From Sporomusaceae bacterium (GTDB lineage Bacteria; Bacillota; Negativicutes; Sporomusales; UBA7701): a stretch of 64,000 nt of DNA. Made by a program: the position numbers and the translations under genes. Within the stretch, counting starts at the first letter, position 1. Each line of letters opens with the position of its first letter. Positions 1-7,719 of this stretch are shown here, in pieces. Below the pieces are notes generated by a model. The model was not told the origin of the DNA, ran no database searches, and saw nothing but the letters and a program-made list of their open reading frames with translations. The stretch covers positions 310,001-374,000 of the forward strand of contig JAVKTQ010000001.1 of NCBI GenBank assembly GCA_031460455.1, given 5' to 3'.

Positions 1-1437
1 TACGGCGACGAGATGTTCCGCCTCAAGGACCGCCACGGCCGCGACTTTTGCCTGGGGCCGACCCACGAGGAGATGATCACCACCCTCATCCGCGACGAGG
101 TCCGTTCCTACCGTCAGCTGCCGCTGATGCTGTACCAGATCCAGAACAAGTTCCGCGACGAGATCAGGCCGCGATTCGGTCTGATGCGCGGCCGCGAGTT
201 CATCATGAAGGATCTTTATTCCTTCGACCGCGACGAAGCCGGCCTGAACGAGAGCTATAACAAGATGTACGACGCCTACAGCCGCGTTTTCACCCGCTGC
301 GGGCTGACCTTCCGCCCGGTGGAGGCCGACCCCGGCGCCATCGGCGGCAAGGGCAGCCACGAGTTCATGGTCATCGCCGAATCCGGCGAGGCGGCCATTG
401 TCTACTGCGGCGGCTGCGATTACGCCGCCAACGTCGAAAAGGCCGAGCTGCACCCGATCGAAGCGCCGGCCGAGGCTCCGCAGCCGATGGCCCTCAAGGA
501 CACGCCCGGCACGAAGACGATCGCCGCCGTGGCCGAGTTCCTCGGCCTGCCGGCCGACAAAACGGTCAAGACGCTGGCCTATATGACCGACAAGGGGCTG
601 GTGTTCGCGCTTGTCCGCGGCGACCACGACGTCAACGAGATCAAGGTGCAGAACGCCGTCGGCGCTATTTTCCTGCAGATGGCCGACGAGGCGGCCCTGG
701 CGGCCGCCGGGACGGCTCCCGGCTTTATGGGGCCGGTCGGCATCAAGGATGTGACCGTCGTGGCCGACGCGACGGTGATGAAGCTGTATAACACGGTGGT
801 GGGCGCCAACCAGGCCGACAAGCACTACGTGAACGTCAACCCCGGCCGCGATTTCAAGCCGGCGGTCGTCGCCGATATCCGCCTCATCCGCGAGGGCGAC
901 CCCTGCCCGCGCTGCGGCGAGCCGGTGAAGGCGGCGCGCGGCATCGAGGTGGGCCAGGTGTTCAAGCTGTACACGAAGTATTCCAAGGCGCTGAACGCCT
1001 CCTACCTGGACGAGAACGGCAAGGAGCAGACGATTGTGATGGGCACGTACGGCATCGGCGTCAGCCGCACGATGGCGGCCGCCATCGAACAGAACAACGA
1101 CGCCAACGGCATTATCTGGCCGGCGGCCATCGCGCCGTTCCAGGCCGCCGTCATCCCGGTCAACAACGCCGACCAGGGCCAGCGCGAACTGGCTGAGAAG
1201 ATATACGCCGAGCTCGTGGCCGCAGGGGTGGAGACGGTGCTCGACGACCGCGACGAGCGGGCGGGGGTGAAGTTCAAGGACGCCGACCTGATCGGCTATC
1301 CGCTGAAGGTCACCGTCGGCGCCAAGGCGGTCAGCGAGAACAAGGTGGAGGTCAAGACGCGGCGCAGCGGCGAGGTTCATTTCTTCCCGGCGGGTGAAGC
1401 TGTCGCAGGCATAAAGGCCTTACTGTCCACACTGTAA
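1..1437 (+). CDS. proS: Prolyl-tRNA synthetase, 5' end outside the window
   Basis: Class II synthetase that charges tRNA-Pro in the cytoplasm. The frame is open from base 1, so roughly the first 90 residues are missing compared with the ~565-residue bacterial family. Visible in order are motif 2 ([17 protein letters not shown]), an inserted YbaK-type editing domain (about residues 155-290 of the visible part) that in this family removes misacylated alanine, motif 3 ([17 protein letters not shown], near residue 347) and the C-terminal anticodon-binding domain. The next genes are polC and rimP, the same order as in B. subtilis. A hairpin terminator follows the stop codon. Confidence 0.97.
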   Translation, partial: YGDEMFRLKDRHGRDFCLGPTHEEMITTLIRDEVRSYRQLPLMLYQIQNKFRDEIRPRFGLMRGREFIMKDLYSFDRDEAGLNESYNKMYDAYSRVFTRCGLTFRPVEADPGAIGGKGSHEFMVIAESGEAAIVYCGGCDYAANVEKAELHPIEAPAEAPQPMALKDTPGTKTIAAVAEFLGLPADKTVKTLAYMTDKGLVFALVRGDHDVNEIKVQNAVGAIFLQMADEAALAAAGTAPGFMGPVGIKDVTVVADATVMKLYNTVVGANQADKHYVNVNPGRDFKPAVVADIRLIREGDPCPRCGEPVKAARGIEVGQVFKLYTKYSKALNASYLDENGKEQTIVMGTYGIGVSRTMAAAIEQNNDANGIIWPAAIAPFQAAVIPVNNADQGQRELAEKIYAELVAAGVETVLDDRDERAGVKFKDADLIGYPLKVTVGAKAVSENKVEVKTRRSGEVHFFPAGEAVAGIKALLSTL

Positions 1438-1448
1438 AAAGTTTTCGC

Positions 1449-1480
1449 GCCCCGGCATGAGTATGCCGGGGCTTAGCTTT
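1449..1480 (+). terminator. Intrinsic terminator after proS
   Basis: GCCCCGGCAT (1449-1458) pairs perfectly with ATGCCGGGGC (1463-1472) across a 4-base loop, followed by TTAGCTTTTG, a weak U-tract. It lies 11 bases after the proS stop. Confidence 0.75.
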
Positions 1481-1535
1481 TGTATGGCGGGAAAACGGCG
1501 GCTACAGATAACAAAACGCAGCGGAGAGGTATTTT

Positions 1536-1562
1536 TTTACAGTAAAATCTATTAGTTATAAT
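1536..1562 (+). promoter_or_regulatory. Possible promoter for polC
   Basis: TTTACA (1536-1541) and TATAAT (1557-1562) with a 15-base spacer, shorter than the ideal 17. The proS-polC gap (1438-1679) is AT-rich compared with its surroundings and holds no gene. Confidence 0.4.
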
Positions 1563-1679
1563 TGTCGATACTTTTACAACTATAGCAGGAATTGGCGCGG
1601 CAATCGCCAAATATTGTACAGTGGCAGTCAAACAGCCACAAAATATAGTTATTCCAGGCGAAACACAGGAGAGTGGCCC

Positions 1680-4600
1680 TTGCATACCTACTGCATCATC
1701 CCCGACAAGACCCAGAACCTCATTGACCTGCTGCCGGAGCTGGAGCTTACCGCCGCCGAGCGCGAATTGCTGGCCGGCGCTGTCGTCACCAAGGTCCAGG
1801 TCGACACCGAAGCCCCCGGCTGGGAGGTTTACCTGACCGCCCCGGTGCCGCTGCCGACCGCTGTGCTGGACCGGGCCGCCGGGCACCTTTGCCAGCGCTG
1901 CGGCTTGAAGAAGACCGATTTCGTCCTTGCCGCCACCAAGGATTTTGCGCAATATCTGACCGAAAACTGGCCGGAATTCGTCGCCGGCGTCGCGGCCGGC
2001 AACCCGACCATCCGCCATTTGCTGTCCGGGGCCAGGTGGCATTTCGACGGGCATACGCTCGCCCTGGAGACGAACGGCGACCTTTCCGGCCAGATTCTTT
2101 CCGCCCGCGGCGTCGATAAGGCGATTACCGCATTTGTCGCCGAAAAGTTTTCCCGGCCGTGCGCGGTGGCTTTCCTGACCGTCGCCGCCCCTGAGCCTGA
2201 GCGGTGCGACGACGATATATCCGCTAACGGCCACGCGGAGCCGGCGGCCGAGAAAAACGCCGCGCCTGCCAAGAAGAAAGCGCCTGATAACCCGCTGCTG
2301 TTCGGCCGCGCCATCAAGAGCGATCCCGTGCCGTTGGCGAGCATCGAGGAGGAAGGACGCAATATCGTCGTCGCCGGGCAGATCGTCAAACACGAACTGC
2401 GGGAGCTGAAGTCGGGGCGCACGCTGCTGTCCTTCGATGTGGCCGACCTTGGCGGCGGAATCAGCGGCAAAGCTTTCTTCGACGATAAGGCCCAGATCGC
2501 GAAGCTGGCCGCAGGTCTGGCCGACGGCATGCTCGTCAAGGTCAAGGGAACGGTCCAGTATGACAAATACGCAAACGAGCTGGCGATGTTCGCCGACAGC
2601 ATGTGCCGCCTCGCCAAGCCGGAGCGCTCCGATACCGCTGAGGTAAAACGGGTCGAGCTGCACGCCCACACCCGCATGAGCGCCCTGGATGCCGTCGTGG
2701 CGACCAAGGCGCTGATCAAGACGGCCGCCAAGTGGGGACACCCCGCGGTGGCGATCACCGACCACGGTGTGGTGCAGGCGTTCCCGGAGGCGGAGGAGGA
2801 GGCGGCCAAATCCGGCATCAAGGTTATCTACGGCATGGAAGGCTACCTGTTCGACGACGACATCAACCAGTCTTACCATATCATCATCCTCGCCAGGAAC
2901 AGCGTCGGCCTCCGCAACCTTTACCGGCTGGTGTCGCTGTCCCATCTCAAATACCTGCACCGCACGCCCCGCATCCCGCGCGCCATCCTGGCCGAACACC
3001 GCGAAGGGCTTGTTTTAGGTTCGGCGTGTGAAGCGGGTGAGTGCATGCAAGCGCTCATTAACGGCGCGAATGACGATGAAGTAAGTAAAATAGCGGCGTT
3101 TTACGATTATCTCGAAATCCAGCCGGCCGCGAACAACGAGTTCCTGGTACGCCAGGGGCGCTTCGCCGACATGGAGGGACTGCGCGATATCAACCGGCGG
3201 GTCTGCGCCCTGGGCGAGCGGCTGGGCAAGCCGGTCGTCGCGACCTGCGACGTCCATTTCCTTCAGCCGGAGGACGAGGTTTACCGGCGCATCCTGATGA
3301 CCGGCCAGGGGTACGACGACGCCGACAAGCAGCCGCCGCTGTATTTCCGCACGACCGGCGAGATGCTGGCCGAATTTGCGTATCTTGGAAAGGACAAGGC
3401 TTATGAGGTGGTCGTGGAGAACACCCGCCGCATCAGCGAAGAGATCGATTCTTTCAAGCCGATTCCTGACGAACTGTATTCGCCGAAGATTCCCGGCGCC
3501 GAGGAGCAGATAAAGTCGATGTCGTACGCCAAGGCCCGCCTGCTCTACGGCGATATGCTGCCGGAGCTGGTGGCCGAGCGCCTGAAATATGAACTGGATT
3601 CGATCATCAACAACGGCTTCGCGGTACTATATCTTATCGCCCACAAGCTGGTGAAGAAGTCGCTCGACGACGGTTATCTCGTCGGGTCGCGGGGCTCGGT
3701 CGGCTCATCGTTCGTGGCGACGATGACGGACATCACCGAGGTCAACCCTTTGCCGCCCCACTGGCGCTGCCCGGCCTGCCGCTGGAGCGAATTCGTGACC
3801 GACGGCTCGTACGGCGGCGGTTTCGATATGCCTGACCGCACCTGCCCGACGTGCGGCGCGGCGGCCGTCAAAGACGGCCACGACATTCCGTTCGCCGTTT
3901 TCATGGGTTTCCACGGCGACAAGGTGCCTGATATCGATCTCAATTTCTCGGGCGACTATCAGCCGGTGGCCCATAAGTATACCGAGGAATTGTTCGGCCG
4001 CGACAATGTTTTCCGCGCCGGTACGATTGCGACGATCGCCGACAAGACGGCGTACGGGTTCGTCCGCAACTATTTCGCCGATAAGGGCGTCACACCCCGC
4101 AACGCCCATATCAACCACCTGATAAGCGGCTGCACGGGGGTTAAGCGAACGACCGGCCAACACCCCGGCGGCATCATGGTCGTGCCGCGGGACATGGATA
4201 TCCACCATTTCACGCCGATCCAGTTCCCGGCCGACGACAAGAATTCAGCCACGATCACGACCCATTTCGACTATCATTCGATATCGAGCCGGCTGGTCAA
4301 GCTCGATATCCTCGGCCATGACGATCCGACGGTGATAAAGATGCTGGAGGATCTGACCGGTCTCGATCCCAAAGCGATCCCCTTCGACGACAAACCGACG
4401 CTGAGCCTGTTTTCGTCCACGGACGCTCTCGGTCTCAAACCCGAGGAGCTCGGGTCGACGGTCGGCACATTCGGCATCCCCGAGTTCGGCACGAAGTTCG
4501 TCCGCCAGATGCTGGAGGACACCATGCCGCAGAATTTCAGCGAGCTTGTCCGGATAAGCGGCTTTTCGCACGGCACCGACGTGTGGCTGAACAACGCCCA

Positions 4601-5351
4601 GGATCTGATCAAAAGCGGCACGGCGAAATTGGCTGAGGCAATTTCGGCCCGCGACGACATCATGGTTTACCTTATCCACAAGGGACTCAAGCCGCAGACG
4701 GCGTTCAAGGTTATGGAAGATGTCCGCAAGGGCAAAGGGGTCAAGCCGGACGATGTGGCGGTGATGGGGGACCACGGCGTGCCAGCCTGGTATGTGGAGT
4801 CGTGCCAGAAGATCAAGTATATGTTCCCAAAAGCGCATGCGGTGGCGTACGTGATGATGGCTTTCAGGATCGCCTACTGCAAGATCCACCACCCGCTGGC
4901 CTTCTATGCGTCGTATTTCACCGTGCGGGCGACCGAGTTCGACGCCGACCTGATCGTGAAGGGCGTCCCGGCCCTCCGCCAGAAGCTGGCCGAGCTGGAG
5001 CAGAAGGGCCAGGCCGCCTCGGCGAAGGAGAAGGGGCTGGCGACGATCGTCGAGATGGCTCTGGAGATGTATCTGCGCGGTTATAAGTTCGAACGCGTCG
5101 ATCTCTATAAATCGGATGCAACCTGCTTCCTGATCGTCGATGGCGGACTGCTGCCGCCGCTGGCGTCGCTGCAGGGGGTGGGGGACAACGCGGCCCGCAA
5201 CATCGTGGCCGCCCGCGGCAATAAGCCGTTCACTTCGGCGGAGGATCTGCGCGTGCGCAGCCGGGCGGCCAAGCCGGTGGTCGATACCCTGCGCGAGCAT
5301 GGCGCGCTCGGCGATTTGCCGGAGGATGACCAGATCGCCCTGTTCGCATGA
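1680..5351 (+). CDS. polC: DNA polymerase III alpha subunit PolC, lacking the exonuclease domain
   Basis: Replicative DNA polymerase of low-GC-type Gram-positives. The start chosen is TTG 1680, seven bases after AGGAGA; an upstream in-frame ATG at 1614 lacks a ribosome site. The protein is 1223 aa against ~1437 in B. subtilis. Order: N-terminal domain, OB fold (about 220-310), PHP domain (HAHT near 327, then ITDH, YGMEGY, TCDVHF), Cys4 zinc site (about 697-727), palm with PDIDLNFSG (near 750), fingers, and a C-terminal clamp-binding QIALF. The DnaQ-type exonuclease that normally interrupts the PHP domain between YGME and the SYH segment is absent: only about ten residues (residues ~388-398) bridge the site, which accounts for the ~200 missing residues. 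Polymerase aspartates and PHP metal ligands are retained. Confidence 0.96.
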   Translation: MHTYCIIPDKTQNLIDLLPELELTAAERELLAGAVVTKVQVDTEAPGWEVYLTAPVPLPTAVLDRAAGHLCQRCGLKKTDFVLAATKDFAQYLTENWPEFVAGVAAGNPTIRHLLSGARWHFDGHTLALETNGDLSGQILSARGVDKAITAFVAEKFSRPCAVAFLTVAAPEPERCDDDISANGHAEPAAEKNAAPAKKKAPDNPLLFGRAIKSDPVPLASIEEEGRNIVVAGQIVKHELRELKSGRTLLSFDVADLGGGISGKAFFDDKAQIAKLAAGLADGMLVKVKGTVQYDKYANELAMFADSMCRLAKPERSDTAEVKRVELHAHTRMSALDAVVATKALIKTAAKWGHPAVAITDHGVVQAFPEAEEEAAKSGIKVIYGMEGYLFDDDINQSYHIIILARNSVGLRNLYRLVSLSHLKYLHRTPRIPRAILAEHREGLVLGSACEAGECMQALINGANDDEVSKIAAFYDYLEIQPAANNEFLVRQGRFADMEGLRDINRRVCALGERLGKPVVATCDVHFLQPEDEVYRRILMTGQGYDDADKQPPLYFRTTGEMLAEFAYLGKDKAYEVVVENTRRISEEIDSFKPIPDELYSPKIPGAEEQIKSMSYAKARLLYGDMLPELVAERLKYELDSIINNGFAVLYLIAHKLVKKSLDDGYLVGSRGSVGSSFVATMTDITEVNPLPPHWRCPACRWSEFVTDGSYGGGFDMPDRTCPTCGAAAVKDGHDIPFAVFMGFHGDKVPDIDLNFSGDYQPVAHKYTEELFGRDNVFRAGTIATIADKTAYGFVRNYFADKGVTPRNAHINHLISGCTGVKRTTGQHPGGIMVVPRDMDIHHFTPIQFPADDKNSATITTHFDYHSISSRLVKLDILGHDDPTVIKMLEDLTGLDPKAIPFDDKPTLSLFSSTDALGLKPEELGSTVGTFGIPEFGTKFVRQMLEDTMPQNFSELVRISGFSHGTDVWLNNAQDLIKSGTAKLAEAISARDDIMVYLIHKGLKPQTAFKVMEDVRKGKGVKPDDVAVMGDHGVPAWYVESCQKIKYMFPKAHAVAYVMMAFRIAYCKIHHPLAFYASYFTVRATEFDADLIVKGVPALRQKLAELEQKGQAASAKEKGLATIVEMALEMYLRGYKFERVDLYKSDATCFLIVDGGLLPPLASLQGVGDNAARNIVAARGNKPFTSAEDLRVRSRAAKPVVDTLREHGALGDLPEDDQIALFA

Positions 5352-5368
5352 TTTATTTGCGTAGCGGG

Positions 5369-5397
5369 TTGTAAATTTTACCCTGCGGTGTTATAAT
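5369..5397 (+). promoter_or_regulatory. Promoter of the rimP-nusA-infB operon
   Basis: TTGTAA (5369-5374) and TATAAT (5392-5397) with a 17-base spacer, just after the polC stop. It would give a leader of about 160 bases before rimP. Confidence 0.6.
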
Positions 5398-5426
5398 AAT
5401 TACGGATATGTAGCAGTGTGCGCAGG

Positions 5427-5448
5427 AGAGTGGGTTGCAACCCACTCT
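5427..5448 (+). promoter_or_regulatory. Leader hairpin upstream of rimP
   Basis: A perfect 22-base palindrome, AGAGTGGGTT then AACCCACTCT around GC, followed by TTTCATCTT. It lies in the leader of the nusA operon. A GAGTGGG/CCCACTC hairpin ahead of rimP is something I recall from other Bacillota. Its role, perhaps attenuation or a processing site, cannot be settled from sequence. Confidence 0.6.
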
Positions 5449-5564
5449 TTCATCTTATGCCAGCCGGTCGCTCGCTCATCGGTATGAGGGGGAACGGCTT
5501 AGGCTAAACTAAATGGAGGCTGCTTATCCGCGGCCGCGATAACGCTAATAGAGGTGGGAAAATA

Positions 5565-6023
5565 ATGGCTGCAAAAGAAGTTGAAGTTCTTGTCGAAAAA
5601 CTGGTGACCGAGATCATCCAGGGGTCGGCCCTGGAGCTGGTGGATGTGGAGTATGTCAAGGAGCGGGACTGGTATCTGCGCGTCTTTCTTTCCAAGGAAG
5701 GCGGCATTGGCGTAGAAGACTGCCAGTGGGTGAGCGAGCGTCTGGAGAACAAGCTCGACGAGCTCGACCCGATCAAGGATAGCTATTTCCTCGAGGTTTC
5801 TTCGCCCGGTCTCGACCGGCCGCTGAAGAAGGCCAAAGATTTTGCCCGCCATATGGGCGATAAGGTCGAGGTGCATACTTTCGCGCCGATCAACGGCCAG
5901 AAGACGCTGGTCGGCACGCTGATGTCCGCCGATGACGGCGCCATCGGGCTCGAAGTCAACGGCAGCCCTATGAGCATTCCGCGCGATCAGGCCTCGCTGG
6001 TGAGGCTGCACGTGGAGTTTTGA
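5565..6023 (+). CDS. rimP: Ribosome maturation factor RimP
   Basis: A 152-residue protein needed for 30S subunit assembly. The N-terminal alpha/beta domain contains ELVDVEYVKE and the family signature SPGLDRPLKK (about residues 85-94), followed by the SH3-like C-terminal domain. It is the first gene of the classical rimP-nusA-rnpM-ylxQ-infB-rbfA operon. ATG is preceded by AGAGGTGGG. Confidence 0.96.
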   Translation: MAAKEVEVLVEKLVTEIIQGSALELVDVEYVKERDWYLRVFLSKEGGIGVEDCQWVSERLENKLDELDPIKDSYFLEVSSPGLDRPLKKAKDFARHMGDKVEVHTFAPINGQKTLVGTLMSADDGAIGLEVNGSPMSIPRDQASLVRLHVEF

Positions 6024-6058
6024 CATAGCGAAAATTGAATAGGGGGTAGAAAATCAAA

Positions 6059-7102
6059 ATGAATGCAGAGTTCATGCAGGCTTTCGAGCAACTGGGAAGG
6101 GAGAAGGGGATTGCGCCGGAGGTGCTGTTCGACGCTATCGAGGCGGCCCTGATTTCCGCCTACAAGCGCAACTTCAGTTCGGCCCAGAATGTTCGTGTGG
6201 CCCTTGACCGCGATACGGGCGAGATCCATGTGTATGCCCGCAAGGCAGTGGTGGAGGAAGTGACCGACCCGCGGCTGGAGATTTCCCTGCCTGAGGCGCG
6301 TGAGCTTGATCCGCGCTACGAGCTGGAAGATGTCGTCGAGCTTGAGGTCACGCCGAAGAATTTCGGCCGCATCGCCGCCCAGACCGCCAAACAGGTGGTC
6401 GTGCAGCGTATCCGCGAAGCCGAGCGCGGCATAATCTATGAGGAGTACTCCAGCCGTGAGAGCGATATCGTCACAGGCATCGTGCAGCGCATCGAGGCCA
6501 AAAACGTGTTCGTCGATCTCGGCAAGGCTGAGGCTATCCTCCAGCCGTCGGAACAAATCCCCGGCGAGGTTTACCGGCACAGCGACCGCCTGAAGACGTA
6601 TATCATTGAGGTCAAGAAGACGACTAAAGGCCCGCAGATATTAGTTTCGCGCACTCATCCCGGCCTCTTGAAACGCCTGTTCGAGCTTGAGGTTCCCGAG
6701 ATCCACGACGGCATCGTCGAGATCAAGTCGGTGGCCCGCGAACCCGGACTGCGCTCGAAGATCGCCGTCCATTCCCGCGACGAGAATGTCGATCCTGTCG
6801 GCTCCTGTGTCGGTCACAAAGGCATGCGGGTGCAGACGATTGTCAATGAGCTCAAGGGCGAGAAGATCGATATCGTGAAATGGAACGCCGACCCGGCCAA
6901 ATATATCGCCAACGCGCTTAGTCCGGCCAAGGTCGTCGCCGTCGATGTCAACGAGACGGAGAAGGCGTCGCGGGTTATCGTGCCCGACTACCAGCTTTCG
7001 CTCGCTATCGGCAAAGAGGGCCAGAACGCCCGCCTTGCGGCGAAACTGACCGGCTGGAAGATCGATATCAAGAGCGAGTCCCAGATCCAGACGCCTGTGT
7101 AG
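6059..7102 (+). CDS. nusA: Transcription termination/antitermination protein NusA
   Basis: RNA-polymerase-binding factor controlling pausing, termination and antitermination. The 347-residue length fits the short Gram-positive type without the extra C-terminal acidic repeats of proteobacteria. Domains in order: N-terminal RNAP-binding domain (1-~130), S1 domain (GIVQRIEAKNVFVDLGKAEA, about 140-200), and two KH domains (DPVGSCVGHKGMRVQTIV and LAIGKEGQNARLAAKL). GGGGG lies 8-12 bases before ATG. Confidence 0.97.
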   Translation: MNAEFMQAFEQLGREKGIAPEVLFDAIEAALISAYKRNFSSAQNVRVALDRDTGEIHVYARKAVVEEVTDPRLEISLPEARELDPRYELEDVVELEVTPKNFGRIAAQTAKQVVVQRIREAERGIIYEEYSSRESDIVTGIVQRIEAKNVFVDLGKAEAILQPSEQIPGEVYRHSDRLKTYIIEVKKTTKGPQILVSRTHPGLLKRLFELEVPEIHDGIVEIKSVAREPGLRSKIAVHSRDENVDPVGSCVGHKGMRVQTIVNELKGEKIDIVKWNADPAKYIANALSPAKVVAVDVNETEKASRVIVPDYQLSLAIGKEGQNARLAAKLTGWKIDIKSESQIQTPV

Positions 7103-7116
7103 GGGAGGGACGCCCG

Positions 7117-7383
7117 ATGAAGCAGAAGAAGATTCCGCAGCGGATGTGCGTTGGCTGCCAGAGTATGAAGACGAAGAAGGAACTGCTGCGGGTGGTGCGC
7201 ACCCCGGAGGGCGAGATCCTGCTCGACAGCACCGGCAAGAAAGCCGGCCGCGGCGCTTATGTGTGCCCGAGCGAGGAGTGCCTGGCAAAAGCGGTTAAGG
7301 CGAAGCGCCTGGAAAAGGCGCTGGAGCACGCGATCAGCGAGGATGTTTTCGCGGCGCTGCGGTCCGGGCTGAAGCAGCCATGA
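7117..7383 (+). CDS. rnpM: RNase P modulator RnpM (YlxR)
   Basis: An 88-residue basic protein of the YlxR family, reported in B. subtilis to bind RNase P RNA and lower its activity. The signature RMCVGCQ near the N-terminus and GRGAYVCPSEECL about 30 residues later match the family. It starts 14 bases after nusA and overlaps ylxQ by four bases (ATGA), so the two are probably translationally coupled. Confidence 0.92.
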   Translation: MKQKKIPQRMCVGCQSMKTKKELLRVVRTPEGEILLDSTGKKAGRGAYVCPSEECLAKAVKAKRLEKALEHAISEDVFAALRSGLKQP

Positions 7384-7685
7384 ACCGCACGCGGCTTATG
7401 TCTTTGCTGGGGCTCGCCCAGAAGGCCGGCAAGATAGCCTCGGGCGAGGTCGCCGTGGAATACGCGGTCCGTTCCGGCAAGGCCAGGTTGGTGCTTGTCG
7501 CCGCCGATGCCTCGGAAAACACGAAAAAAAGTTATCGCGATCTGTCAGCGTATTATGAGGTCGCGTGTTATGAAGGGCTTTCCAAAGATGAGTTCGGCCA
7601 CGCCACCGGGAAACCGCCCCGGGCCGCGATCGCCGTAACCGACGCCGGCTTCGGCAAGGCCATCGGAGAGACGTTCAAGGTTTGA
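7380..7685 (+). CDS. ylxQ: L7Ae/L30e-type RNA-binding protein YlxQ
   Basis: A 101-residue protein of the ribosomal L7Ae/L30e/Gadd45 fold, expected to bind kink-turn RNA; its physiological role is not established. Family features are LLGLAQKAGKIASGE at the N-terminus and KARLVLVAADASENT in the middle. It is embedded between rnpM and infB as in most Bacillota. Confidence 0.88.
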   Translation: MNRTRLMSLLGLAQKAGKIASGEVAVEYAVRSGKARLVLVAADASENTKKSYRDLSAYYEVACYEGLSKDEFGHATGKPPRAAIAVTDAGFGKAIGETFKV

Positions 7686-7719
7686 ACTCACGCAGCGGAA
7701 GAATTTTGGGGGTGGATGA

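Noticed and set aside
1473-2999. Long leftward open frame opposite polC
   Set aside because: It is an antisense shadow created by GC-rich codon bias; no ribosome site or family motif, and polC is certain on the other strand.
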